Source of the DNA: Rhizophagus irregularis
Lineage: Eukaryota > Glomeromycota > Glomeromycetes > Glomerales > Glomeraceae
Assembly: GCF_026210795.1 (NCBI RefSeq)
Contig: NC_089450.1
Location: 1,612,001 to 1,676,000, forward strand
Direction: 5' to 3'
DNA: 64,000 nt
The translations under genes were made by a program, and so were the position numbers. Under the pieces are notes generated by a model that was not told the origin of the DNA, ran no database searches, and saw only the letters and a program-made list of their open reading frames with translations. This document shows, one piece after another, positions 34,504-47,101 of the stretch. The first letter of the stretch is position 1; each line of letters opens with the position of its first letter.

Positions 34504-35997
34504 ATATGCTTAGAATGAGAATGATAATTTCACATAAAATTAGTAATCTTAGAATTTTGTGACTAAGAAGTATAATGTATTTAATATAAAATTCATAATG
34601 TATACAATATCATATATACAGTATTTATCATATTTTTTTTAAAATATGTTTATCCCTACTATTTCCTAAAGTGTGTAATGAAATTTTCTGTTAAACTTCC
34701 AATATTCTTATATTCTTAGCCATATCTTTTACTACTTTCATCTAAAATTTTGCAAATTTGTATCTCATTACCTTTGTTATTAATTTACCTTTATTATTAA
34801 TTTTTTTTTCAAAATATTCTTAGATAAATAATGGCTTTTTTTATTTATATAAATTCTTATCTTAACTAGCTTTTTAAATTTAATATTAGAAAATATGCAT
34901 TGATATAGATGAAAATTATAATTATTATTATTCATTATAATTTTACCTTTTTCTTTATTTTTTGTATTTGTAAAAAAGAAATTATTTGAGTGCCAAGTAG
35001 CTTTCTAATAATTGCTAGTAAATAAAAAGTTTTATGTAAAGTATCTGAACTTTTAAACATCCAGTTTTGCAGTTCTAAAGTAAGATCAATATCAAAATTT
35101 TTACCAGGATAATAATTAAAACTCATTATACAAAAGAATTTTTATTAAATAAAAAAAAAATTTAGAAAATTTGTAAGAAAACATAAGAGTAGCAAAAATA
35201 TAGAATTAGGTTATAAGAATTACAAAAAAAATTTATAAGGGGTATAAATAAAAAAAACATAATTTTATTTATATAGTCAAAAGTAGCATGAGAATTTTCT
35301 TAAATAAATGAGCGTGAATATGTTAATGTGAACTGTAAAATTGTGAAAATAAAATAGGTTTTCAAAAAAGTAAATTTTCTATACTGATTATTTAATGTTC
35401 AATAGAATTAGATTTAACAAAAAAAAACAGGAAAAAAAATTGTTAAATAAATTAAAATTGACATTCAAATCAACTTTGATGTTTTAAGTAAATTTATAGA
35501 ATAGACAATAATACATATATTGCATATTTCATATTTCTTTTAAGATTATATTTATTAAAATTTTTTTTTACATAACTTTTTAATAAAGTTATATGATAAA
35601 TGTATAAACATCTAGTATAAATTAAGAAATTTTCTTTTATAATATATATTAAAAATATAAATTAATTATATTATTAAGTATAATTTAAATATGATTTTAA
35701 TCTTGCTGAATAACTTAAATATAAAAGATGATTTTATTTATTACTTGCAAACATAATATAATTACTATAATTAAAAATAAATTATTTTTTTAATGTTAAA
35801 TAGAATATTTACAAATCAAATAATTATAATATTATATTAATAAACCAAGTAATAGGTATTTATGTTAGTTTAATGCAAATTTAATATAATTCTTATAATC
35901 AGAAATAAAATAAAGAAAAATTGAATTACAATTAAAAACAATATTATTTTATTGTGAATGTCACAATAAAAAATAATAATTACATTGTTTTCATTTT
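34504..35997. other. 1.5-kb A/T-rich spacer; nothing recognised
   Basis: Between the TIR element and the 3' end of the antiporter gene. The small open frame at 34935-35126 (minus) has no family resemblance. Confidence 0.4.
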
Positions 35998-38900
35998 TTA
36001 ATAATGACTATCAGCATCTTCAGGAGAAGAAAAAAAGCCAGCCATTAAAACCAAATAAGAAAGAATCAAAATTGATCCTTTAAAATAATTGGATTTTCCT
36101 TCAATGTAAGTATAAGTCAATAAAAATACTGGAAATATTACTGAAAATACGTCCCATCTAGGGAAAACCAACCTATAAAAAATTGATTTAAATTTTCATT
36201 AATCGAGTGTTCTTAAAAAACCGGCTTATTACATAGAAGATTACTTACGTGAAAGTAGTATTTAAAGTTTCATCTCCATCTTGTTTACCAGCATTATACC
36301 AAGCAGAAAAGGCAACCATAGCAGGAATTTGTAAAAGACAAACTTGTAAAGCATAAGCAGAACCAATTTCCATGCTTAGAGCAATATTGCCATATAAAGC
36401 AAAAGACATAGCATTAACAAATTCAGTTACATTAGGTACTAAAGCGAATAAGGTTAATCCTAATAATTTTTCGGTAATAACAAAGTTATCCAATACAACT
36501 TCAACATTTTGTACTAGCATTTCAGCTATAATAGAATATAAAGCAGTACAAGCTAATAATACTATTCCGCTTTTAGTTTTACTCCAATTAGGAGAATCAT
36601 GACCACCAGGTTCTTCTTCTTCTGGTTCATGAGCAAATCTAATTTGTATTTGAGAAGGTTGATTTTGTGAGGATAATGTTGCGGTTAAATGAGCCAAGTC
36701 ATGTATATTATTATGCTCAGGTGTATTTAAACTTGTACTAGGAGCTGACATTGGTCTTTGTGGTAGCGTAGAAGTTTGTGTACTATATGTATTAGTTAAT
36801 TGTTGAATCTGTGAACCAAATTTCTTTATTGGAGCGGAATGTGGATTTGTGTTGTATACGTATGTATGAGGTGTATGAAGATGATGACTAGTTTGCCATA
36901 CTAATGATGCGTGTGTTCTCAACGTAAACCATAATCCGATAAGATATGACTGGTGAATAAAGAGGAGTAATTAACAATTTTATTTAATAAATAGGCGAGT
37001 TTTTTTAAATAAATAAATAGATGTATTACTTACAAGTAATAGAATAAAAGCGCAAAAAAACATAAGCGGTTTTACATGTTCTTTGTATAACAAAGTAGAT
37101 GTTGGATCTACTTGATCATGAGAACAAACTTGACATTCTGCTGTTAATTCAGTGTGCCCTTTACATGGAACGCATGTCATCTTATACTATTTTTCCAGGA
37201 AAAAGTGATCCAGAATGAAACAATATAAATTTTCTTTTTTTAAAAAAAAAAAAAAAAAAAATCAAAAAATAATTTGCTACATACAGGAGCATAAGTTTGA
37301 TAGAATAGTGTTGGAGTGAGTGTACCAATAATAGCCATAATAAGCATAGTGGATGTAACTCCTAATAAAAGAATAATGTCAATTAATAATTAAGGTGAAA
37401 ATTTTCAAGGTGATCAAAAATAATCTTACCTGCAGATTTGGCATTAAATCTTTGTTCTTTACGTTTAAATCCACCACTAATCATACTAATACCAGGCATC
37501 AATAATACGCCAGCCATTAAACTACCAATAATGCTCCCTTCAGCTACTTTGCCTTTGCCTTCAGTCAAAGCAAGAGCATATAAAATAACTTCGATAATAC
37601 TACCAAAAGTAGCATTAATAACTGCACCTAATCCTGCTGAAGATTGAGCCGAAATAGAAGCTACAGCCATACCAATAAAATAACTTAAAGGTATAACTGA
37701 TGCTAATGATAAAGTAAATATAAACCCTGGTGATGTAATAAAATATTTCCCCCGAGGTAAAAGAAAATAATCTATTATAATAAAGAATACAAATCCCATT
37801 AAATTTATAAAAATTATATTAATTCCATCATATGTATATTTATAATATTGCTTTCCGAAAGCTTTATATGTACATAATAATATCAGAGAACGTTGGTTTG
37901 TGAGTAATGATAATGAGGAACCGGGTTTAAAATGTAGTGATAATGGATGTTTACGCAAATGTCTAACTAATAAAAATGTCAATTTTGCCATCGGAATTGA
38001 AAAAACACACAACCAACACAAAGCAGATACAAATAAATATACTGGAGCTATTAACAACACAGAGAAAAAGTCAAAAAAAATTCTCAATTAATATAAATAA
38101 TTAATTCGCAAACATATAATTGTTTATTAAATTCTTCAATACATACCAATTATGAGAAAGAACCAAAAGTAAAATACAATATCAGCAAATCCAAGTTCTT
38201 TTATTGTTTTAAATAAATTAAAATCTTTCTTTCCCTTCCTATTACTTTTATAGCCACTAGTACGTTCTAGTAAAGGTCTATCTTCGTTATTAACTTCTTC
38301 ATCAGTAGTTACACTATCAACATCAGTAACGATCATGGTTTCTCTTGCAATAAAAAAATCATTATGATTCATATTTCCTACTCGTTCTTGTTGTTGTCTT
38401 TGTCTTCTTCTCAAATCTTCATCAGCTGCAAACCATTCTTCATCTTCTACTTCCCACCTTTCAACATATTTACCAAAAGGCCAAAATATATAATAACTTA
38501 ATTCTCTTAATACTCTTGCATATTGACCTCCCCCTGGTGTACCTGAGAGAAAAATTGACACTATAAAAGATATTAGTGCTAACCACCAGCCACAACTTAA
38601 TGCCCATAAAATGTTTCCTGGATATAGATTTAAATCCGGTGATGGTGTTGAATGAAGTGCAGAATTTGCATCCCTTGTAACTGATCGCGATTTTTTATAC
38701 AATGCTGGTTTCCACAGCCGTAATCCAAATGGATGTATTGTATTTATAGCCTATAATAAAGGGAAAAATTGATTATCTTATAATCACGCCATTGTCCGTA
38801 AATATTTAGAATACTTACATCTTGTCGTTCCTTAAGAGTGAATTCATGATCACTTCCGTCTAAAGGTTCGTCATCAGCATCATCGTTATCTTCATTCTCA

Positions 38901-39208
38901 TTCCTTTCGCTATTAGTACTTTTACGTCTTCTATATGACGGTCGCCTTCTTATCCCCATTCTTTTATTGTTACCATCATCATCGTTATAATCATCGTCTT
39001 CTTCCGATACATTATATGATTTACGTCTCGCTAATTTTGTCGGTAGACCAGTTGTTGTATTGTTGTTATTCGCGTTAGTTGGTGATGAACCCATTAAACT
39101 AACTGATCGATTATCGGGATCCCTTAAACTTTCGTCTATTAAATTAGTATTACTAGGACTTCCACTTCTCATATCTTCTTCACTTAATCGACGCTTATCT
39201 TGAGACAT
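35998..39208 (-). CDS. VNX1: Vacuolar cation/H+ antiporter of the CaCA/CAX family (Vnx1-like)
   Basis: Exchanges monovalent cations or Ca2+ for protons across the vacuolar or ER membrane. Seven exons: 38819-39208, 38147-38750, 37430-38047, 37285-37361, 37034-37186, 36249-36949, 35998-36172; 905 residues in phase, close to yeast Vnx1. A long charged N terminus (NERNENEDNDDADDE, Arg/Ser patches) precedes about 13 membrane spans. The two family signature blocks are present: GLGAVINATFGSIIEVILYAL (c-1) and LFALVPNVTEFVNAMSFALY with IGSAYALQVCLLQIPAMV (c-2). Between them is a cytosolic loop with Cys pairs (MTCVPCKGHTELTAECQVCSH) and a long Ser/Thr/Pro-rich insert, as in the large Vnx1 subgroup. 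The shorter Vcx1 type lacks the long N terminus, so I favour Vnx1; ion specificity cannot be read. Confidence 0.9.
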
Positions 39209-40683
39209 GTTTAAAATAATAGATTTAATGATAAGGAGGGAAAAGAAAAAAAAATTTTTTTTTTCTGAATTTGATCGTTTATCTATATTTATTTATTTAT
39301 TTTTTTAGGGGGATTACAGGGATTACATATGTGTTTTCGAATAAGGTTTAATGCATTACAAAAAAACGAGTTTTTCAACATCGCATATCGGAAACTGTAA
39401 ACCAAAAAAAAAAAATTATATAATATAATAACAGGTAATAACAGGTTTATTATAAAAAAAAATTGTATATTCTCTATTCGGGATATTATGTCGGGAAATA
39501 ATTGAAAAAAAAAAATCTCCTTCTGTAATACTGGGCAGTTGGGCGTAACCCTATGACATCATAATTTTTTATTTTATCGGGTTTTATGCATAAAACATAA
39601 GGAATACCTTATCTGTTATCGTTTAATCTGTTTAGAGGAGTCTGATTGTTTTAATCGGTTTATATCGGATGATTTTCAACGGATTCACAATAAACGGTGA
39701 CTTAATCTTTAATTTGCAAATATTAAAGGAATGAAATTTCATTTGTCAAAAAAAAAATTTTTGCTACACATTATAAGAACATTTTTTAGATTTCAGCTCA
39801 CCATTTGTTTTTACTGTTTTTACTTGTTTGATAAATGTTGGTTGGATTAAAGGAATCACATGATATGAATCTGGTCACGTTAAATATATGATAAATATAT
39901 CATAAACAGGTAATAAATGATGATAAATTTTATATAATTACGCAATTACCAAATATTTGTAATTAAAATACCATTGTGTAAATTAAAAAGTTGGTAATAA
40001 ATAAAACATTTTATAACTATCGTTCTATCCGAATAACTAAGAATAGACAAAGCAATTTGATTGGTGGTCGCGTTGTAGCCTGTGTAACTATAATAATTAT
40101 GATAGAGGTGATGGTCTTACTAAAGTACAACTTTTTTAATCATGCAAATAATTTAAATTTACAAAGAATAATAATATAATAATTTATGTAAATCTTATAA
40201 TTTTTTCTTGCATCGGTATTCTTTTTTACCCTAATAAAGCATAAAACCTCCTTTTTTAACACTCGTATTAAAACAACAAACAAATAAGTTGTATCATTTT
40301 TCACAAACAATGTATAAATAATACCTAGTAAGGGGTTGCAAATTTGCAATATACTTTTTAATATTGTAAATATTGTCTTGTTATTCTTTGTGGCTTACTT
40401 TAGTACGTTATTAAACGTTACTAACCCCTTCTTTCCCGTAACACACGTTTTATCTTTAGAACAATAAAAATTTCATTGACCATAACATAATGAATTTTAA
40501 ACATTGTCTATCATTGATCTTCATAAAGTTTCTAGGTATGTTAATGCATTGTCAGAATATATAAAAATGTGTTGAATATCTTTAAAAAGATTAAAAAAAA
40601 CTAAAAAAATTCTAAATTCGTTCAGAATAACTTAATTATAACCATATTTAAAAACGATTTCCCGCCAAAAAAATTCTCAAAGC
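39209..40683. other. Divergent intergenic region (antiporter / BTB-TLDc 1)
   Basis: Upstream of both flanking genes, so promoters of both lie here. It is A/T-rich with poly(T) and poly(A) near 39240-39310. No further frame or RNA is supported. Confidence 0.4.
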
Positions 40684-42248
40684 ATGACAGATTTTTTAAT
40701 AACATTATCACGAGATTTTGCAAATATTATGGAAGATTCAGACGAATATAATGTTTTAATTAAAGTAGGAGCTGATGAAAATGATGAAAAATCATTTCAT
40801 GCTCATTCACTTGTATTAAGAGCAAGATCCCCTTATTTTAAAACTGCTTTATCAAATAATTGGGCTAAAAAAGAAAATGATATCACAGTCTTTTACAAGC
40901 CAAATATTTCTCCTTATATCTTTGAATTAATTCTCAAGTAAGTATCTCAAAAATTTTATTTATTTTGTTTTTAATAAGGTATTAATTTTTTTATTTCGTT
41001 TTTTATAATAGATTTATGTATGCGGGAGAAATTGCTATGGATCAACTAAAAGGAAAAGATTTATTAAAATTATTGGTTGCATCTGATGAACTTTTACTTA
41101 ATGAACTTCATAACGCAATTCAGGATTATTTACTTTTACGCAAATCTGATTGGTTACAAAGAAATTTCTCCCTTGTTCATAAAACAGTATTTCAATTAGA
41201 ACTTTCTAAAGGGTTACAAGAATTTTGTTTAGAAACTATTTGTGAAGATCCACAAACAATTTTCAGATCAAAAGATTTTACAAATCTTGAAGAAGAAATT
41301 TTAATTGGTTTATTAGTAAGAAATGATTTAGATATGGAAGAATCTGTTATTTGGGATCATTTATTAGAATGGGGTATAGCACAAAATCCTGAACTTACGA
41401 TTGATGTATCAAAATGGAAAAATGAAGATTTTACTTTACTTAAAGAAACTCTTGATAATTTAATTCCTCTCGTAAGATTTTTTGTAATGACTTCAGCTGA
41501 ATTTTATAACAAAGTTCGTCCTTTTAAAAAAATCCTTTCAAAAGAATTATATGAAGATTTAAAGAGATATCACTTAAAGACCGGTTTACAACTTAAATCT
41601 GATTATTTACAAACTCCAAGATACAATGGGGTTAAATCTTCTATAATTGATAAAAATCATGCTGCTATGTTATGTTCTTGGATTGATGGTGTCGATTCAA
41701 CTTCAATTCCAAATTTAACAAATTATAATGGTGATTTACCTTATGAACTTAGATTATTATGTAAAGGAAGTCGTGATGGGTTTAGCGCTTCAATTTTTCA
41801 TGATTTATGTGATAATCAAGGTCCAACCATTACTTGTCTTAAAGTAAATGATTCAAAACATGTTATTGGTGGTTATAATCCACTTTCTTGGGGTTCAACA
41901 AATTCTTGGAGGAATACTCGTGACGCTTTCATTTTTCAATTTAATATTTATTATAAGAAAAATTTAACAGCTAAAATTGGTCGTGTAATAACTAATTCTT
42001 CTGCATATGCTGTAAATGATAGTCAATCTACTGGTCCCTGTTTTGGTGATGGTGATTTATGGTTAAGAGATCAATTTGATCAACCTGGAAATTGTTCTTG
42101 TAACAAGGAATCTTATGACCAATCGGTTGGTGATATGTTTCATAGAGATTCTTGGGAAAGTTGGACTGGAGCTGTTAAAAATGGTACTTTTGCTGTTGAA
42201 GATTATGAAGTTTTCCAAGTTATTAGAAAAAGAATTAACAACACTTAA
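40684..42248 (+). CDS. BTB-BACK-TLDc protein, paralogue 1
   Basis: Two exons, 40684-40937 and 41012-42248, joined in phase 2 across a 74-nt GT-AG intron; 496 residues. Order of parts: BTB/POZ domain (about 10-120: NVLIKVGADENDEKSFHAHS, VLRARSPYFKTALSNNWAKK, FKFMYAGEI, LLVASDELLL), BACK-type helices (about 125-230: KGLQEFCLETI, VIWDHLLEWGI), and a TLDc domain (about 315-495: AAMLCSWIDG, LRLLCKGSRDGFSASIFHDL, HVIGGYNPLSW, FIFQF, DLWLRD, FQVIRKR). BTB proteins often pair with Cullin-3 as ubiquitin-ligase adaptors; TLDc domains occur in oxidation-resistance and V-ATPase-binding proteins. This fusion is strongly expanded in arbuscular mycorrhizal fungi, from general knowledge. Two paralogues lie downstream. 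Confidence 0.93.
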
Positions 42249-42662
42249 ATGAAAAATGGATCAAATGACAATTTTTTTTCTTTTTAAAAAAAAAACATTG
42301 CTAAAATAATTTAGCTTAACAGTTATTTTGATTTTGTAAAATTTGTAAATTAAATTGTTGTTTTTTTTTAAATATAATACGTTAATAAAATTTTCAATCA
42401 CAAAAAAAATATTTCAAATCAAATTTATGCGTCAATAATCATCATGATAATGTCTTTTATTATTAAATTAATTAAGAAATTTGCGACGTTTTATAAAGTA
42501 TAATACAAGATTATTGCGCAAAATATATAAATATATACTCAGAAGATTTAAATTTTAAATAATCTTATGTTACCTGAACACAAAATTAGCGGTCAACCTA
42601 CAAAACAGAAGTTTTTATTAACCAAAAAAAAAATTCAACCCCCAAAAAAAAATCGAATTGTA
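42249..42662. other. Tail-to-tail spacer
   Basis: Between the stop of BTB-TLDc paralogue 1 and the stop of NDUFS2 on the other strand. Poly(A)/poly(T) runs only. Confidence 0.4.
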
Positions 42663-44765
42663 TTATAAACAAACCTCTCCAAACACGATATCAAGTGTTC
42701 CAATTACTTTTTTAAAATGGAAATAAAAAGAAAAAAAGTAATTAGCAAATTATTTTTTTAAAAAAATCTTGGTGCCAAATGATCGTCTTCTCAAGAATAT
42801 AAACATTCACAATAACTATTTCCAACAATAAATAAATACCTGCAACTATATCAGGGACGAAATGTCCTTTGGCCATAAAATCTGTTCCAGATAAATGAGC
42901 AAAGCCAGGAGCGCGAATTTTGCATCTATACGGTCGATTGGTGCCTAAAAAAAATATATATTCTATCTTTAGTAACTTTTATGAGAATGGTGTTAAACAA
43001 CGATTTTTCGTTACCGTCAGAAACCAAATGAACTGATGACAAAAGCAAAAAAAGTAAGTTAATATATCAAGTAAAGGTAACAAATAAAAGAAATTTTTTT
43101 AAGTAAAATTAATCTACGCACCCCCAAATTCGCCTTTTGGAGCTTCAATGACCGTATAAGTTTCTCCTGGGGGTACGGAATAACCTTCCGAGTATAATTT
43201 GAAATGATGAATTAAAGCTTCCATATTCTCCTTCATACTAGATCTTTTAGGAGGAGAAATTTTCCAATCGTCAACTTTAACAGGACCGGGAGGCATTCTG
43301 TTTATACATTGCTCAATTATTCTTAAACTTTGTCTCATTTCTTCAACTCTACATAAATATCTATCATAACAATCTCCATTCGATCCAACGGGTACATCAA
43401 ATTCTACTTTATCATAAGCATCATAAGGTTGTACCTTACGTAAATCCCATTTTATTCCAGAACCACGTAACATAACTCCAGAGAAACTATAATCCAATGC
43501 TTGTTGAGCTGTTACCACACCAATTCCAATGGTACGTTCTTTCCAAATACGATTTGCTGTTAATAATTCTTCTACTTCATCTATCCTGGTACCATATTGT
43601 GTAGCCCACTGATAAATATCTTCCAACAATCCAAGTGGCATATCTTGTGCAACTCCACCTGGACGAACATATGCTGCATGTAATCTAGCTCCTGACACAC
43701 GTTCATAATATTCCATCAACTAGTGAAGTAAAGATGAGGATTTGAAAGGTTTAAAAATATTATTATTGTAATTATATATATATTTCAATACATAATATAT
43801 ATTTGTTTTACCTTTTCACGCTCCTCAAACATCCACAAGAAAGGAGTTAATGCACCAATATCTATTTTCAAACAATAAAAAATTTTAATAAATCATTCTA
43901 ATAATTTCATATTCTTTTCAAGAATAATAAATACCCAAAGCATGACTCATTAAAGCCATAAGATGATTCAAGATTCTGGTAATCTCTCCAAATAAAGTAC
44001 GAATATATTTTGCACGTTCAGGGATATCAATATTCAATAATTTTTCCACAGCTAATGAATAAGCTTGTTCGTTTGTCATCATTGATACGTAATCCAATCG
44101 ATCGAAGTAAGGCAAAGCTTGTAAATAAGTTTTATATTCAATTAATTTTTCCGTGCCACGATGTAACAATCCAATATGTGGATCTGCTCTAAGGATTTTT
44201 TCTCCTTTTAATGTAAGGATCATACGAAGTACACCGTGAGCTGCTGGATGTTGTGGCCCAAAATTAACTGTGTATCCTTCCGTTTTTAATTCTTGCGGAT
44301 CAGTGGATTCTGTGAACAAATGACAAAAAAATTAGATAAAAATTAGGTTCGAATTTTCTTGAAATTAAAGATTTTTAAAATTACCAATAAGTGATTCGGT
44401 TGATTCTTCAGCGATTGATTCTAAATTATTAAAAAATGTTAAACATATCCGAAATTAAATTCATTCCATGTTAAATTAATATCATGGAAAAAAATCGATA
44501 TTTTACTTCCAAGCAGAGGACCAATATCATCAGGAGTGATTTGAGTCATAGGAGTAGTGACAGAAATAGCATAATGGTCATGTTTTCTCTTTTTTTCAGC
44601 TTCTGAAGCTAAATTCCTTTTTATAACATTATTTTTAAATAAAAGTTTAGAACTCTTTTGGCTTTGCTCGATAGTATTAGAAAGAACAAATGGTCTATAA
44701 TTTGAAATAATATTCTTTTTTGTTGGTGCTCTACAAACATTCGTTAAATGCCTAAGAAAAGTCAT
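42663..44765 (-). CDS. NDUFS2: NADH:ubiquinone oxidoreductase 49-kDa subunit (complex I)
   Basis: Core subunit of the peripheral arm of mitochondrial complex I that lines the quinone-binding site. Seven exons: 44507-44765, 44385-44420, 43935-44309, 43812-43861, 43122-43719, 42840-42944, 42663-42706; 488 residues in phase. The N terminus ([14 protein letters not shown], basic, no acids early on) fits a mitochondrial presequence, with mature-like sequence from about NLASEAEKK. Family blocks: [100 protein letters not shown] plus [17 protein letters not shown], and the end [11 protein letters not shown]. The last residues are CL instead of DR. Exon 2 is only 36 nt, and the exon 1 donor was chosen by phase. 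Confidence 0.95.
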
Positions 44766-44855
44766 GGTTTTTTTTTTGAATTCACAATAAAAAAAAACTA
44801 CAAAATTTATTTAACCAATAGTAGTACTACATCACTTAGCATGCCCAAGAAGTTT

Positions 44856-44987
44856 AAGATCATCAGTTGATCTTCTTTTTGAGGTATGAAATCACTATGA
44901 AATCCTATTTGTCGCTGATCACACAAGAATGTTATTTGTTAGCGTTACATAAAATTTTATTACATCCTAAGATCATCAGTAGATCTT
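44856..44987. repeat. Pair of near-identical 19-mers with inverted arms
   Basis: AAGATCATCAGTTGATCTT at 44856-44874 and AAGATCATCAGTAGATCTT at 44969-44987, 113 bp apart, in the 360-bp space between the divergent starts of NDUFS2 and BTB-TLDc paralogue 2. Each can form a short hairpin with arms AAGATC and GATCTT. They could be paired binding sites in a shared promoter; that is inference. Confidence 0.55.
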
Positions 44988-45124
44988 CCAATTATCCGGT
45001 ATCAAAAATGGCGCCAATCAATAAAACAAAAAAATATAAATACCCATTGTCTTCGCCACATTTCCATAAATTTCTTTCTCACATTTCCTTTCCAAAATAA
45101 GCGGTCGACATCTGCTTATTTATA

Positions 45125-46762
45125 ATGTCTGTAGAATTGTTAACGCATTTTTCACAAAATTTTTCAAGATATTTTGATTCAACCGACGAATCAAATGTTG
45201 TTATCAGAGTTGGAAAAGATGATAATACTCAAAATTTTAAAGCCCATTCTTTAATATTAAAAGCTCAATGTCCTTATTTTAACGCTGGATTATCAAGTGA
45301 ATGGGCAAAGAAAGAAGGTAATAATATTATTTTTGACAAACCAAATATTGAACCCGAAGTTTTTGAAATTGTTCTTAAGTAAGTAATTTTCCTTCCCTCC
45401 CATATCGTTTTTACTTTTATTTTACTTTTTTTATTTCTCTTCACATATTTCTGCCTTCTTAGATATTTGTATACGGGAATAATAACGTCGATAGAATCAC
45501 AATCTCCTTCATTTGTAATTCAATTATTATGTGCAGCAGATGAATTGATTCTTCCAGAAATGATTTCATACGTAGAAGATCAGTTTCTTTTACATCATTC
45601 TTCTTATTTAAATGAAAACTTTTCGGAAATTTTAAATATAGCATTTAAACGTGAGCTATGGAAAAAATTACAAACATATTGCCTGGATCAAATTTGTCCA
45701 AATCCTTCAATCATTTTTGCGTCACCAAATTTTCTCTCATGTAGTGAAGCCATACTTTCCGGATTGCTACAACGAGATGATCTAATAATGAAGGAAATTG
45801 AAATATGGGATATATTATTAAAATGGGGAATAAATCAAGAACCAAGTATAGGAGAATATCATGAAGAGAAAATGATTAATGAAATAGTTGATAAATGGAG
45901 TGATAAAGACTTTGAAAGTTTAAAAGAAAGATTAAAAAATTGTATTCCGTATATAAGGTTTAGTGATATTTCACCGGAAGATTTTTTTGTTAGAATAAGA
46001 CCTTTAAAGAAAATATTTCCAGATGACGTATATGAAGAAGTTTTATGGAAATATGTTAATCCGAAAAATGTCATATTTGTAAATAAACGAGAGAAAGAAA
46101 TACAACAAGAAGAAACTTTAAATTTTAATGCTAGAAATAATGATAAAGAATCATCTTTCCCATATTTAATTAACTACAGAAATTCATTACAACCTTCTCG
46201 TCCTTCTCCCATAGACTCATCTATAATTAATTTAAAACATGCAGCACTCATTTCAAGTTGGGTTGATAGGTTATCTCATCCCTATAGATTAGCATCGATT
46301 CCTTATCAATTTAGGTTATTACTCCGTTCAACGCGTGATGGATTTACAGCAGCAGAGTTTCATAAAAAATGTGATAGTTTTGATAAAACTGTAACGGTAC
46401 TTAGAGTTAAAGGAACAAAAGAAATATTTGGTGGATATAATCCTTTAAATTGGAATGGAAGTGGATATAAATCTACGAGTGAAAGTTTTATATTTAGTTT
46501 TGAAGGTACGACTGGAAGAAACAGTTTCGATTTGAAAAATGGATTTAAATTAAGCCGAGTTAGAAATAATCAAATTGATCACGCTATTTATAGTTACGCT
46601 AATTGTGGACCTCAATGGGGCGGAAATGATTTAAGAGCTTGGGGAAGTTTTAACGCGGATTGTTGTCAATGTGTTCATCTTAGATATGAAGAAGCTATTA
46701 GAAATAATCCCGATCTATTCTCAGCCGAAGAATTTGAAGTTTTTCAACTAGTCAAAAAATGA
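45125..46762 (+). CDS. BTB-BACK-TLDc protein, paralogue 2
   Basis: Exons 45125-45378 and 45463-46762, phase 2 junction, 517 residues. The first exon is 254 nt, the same as in paralogue 1, and the intron cuts the same place (FEIVLK / YLYTG). BTB (NVVIRVGKDDNTQNFKAHS, LKAQCPYFNAGLSSEWAKK), BACK (LQTYCLDQI, EIWDILLKWGI) and TLDc (AALISSWVDR, LLLRSTRDGFTAAEFHKKC, EIFGGYNPLNW, FIFSFEG, QWGGNDLRAWG, FEVFQLVKK) are all intact. Compared with paralogue 1 it has a longer linker before the TLDc domain (about 30 extra residues, NARNNDKESSFPY). Likely an adaptor, as for paralogue 1. Confidence 0.93.
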
Positions 46763-47101
46763 CTTAGATCATTTGTTATTTAATTTATTTAACTAAATCA
46801 TAATAAATTTAATAAATTAAAATGTAGCACGTAATAATATGCGTTTCTTGTAGATCACGAAGCGCAGTAATACGTGGAAGAACAAAGTCTCAACAGCGAA
46901 ATATTTATTCATTGTTTGTAAAACAAAGTTTACTCCTTTATAAATTTCCCTTTTTGGGTCACGGATTTCGGAGTATGAATGACTGATTACTTTAATGTAA
47001 ATTCTGACGTAAATTAACATTAATCGTATAAATATTCTTCAAATCTAAAAATATTTGTTTTTTTTTTTAAGAAAAGGAAATAATTTAAATTGAATTAAAA
47101 G
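46763..47101. other. Spacer between BTB-TLDc paralogues 2 and 3
   Basis: No gene seen. It should carry the 3' end of paralogue 2 and the promoter of paralogue 3. Confidence 0.4.

Noticed and set aside
34935-35126. 63-residue minus-strand frame near the antiporter
   Set aside because: No recognisable motif and no coding neighbours in frame.
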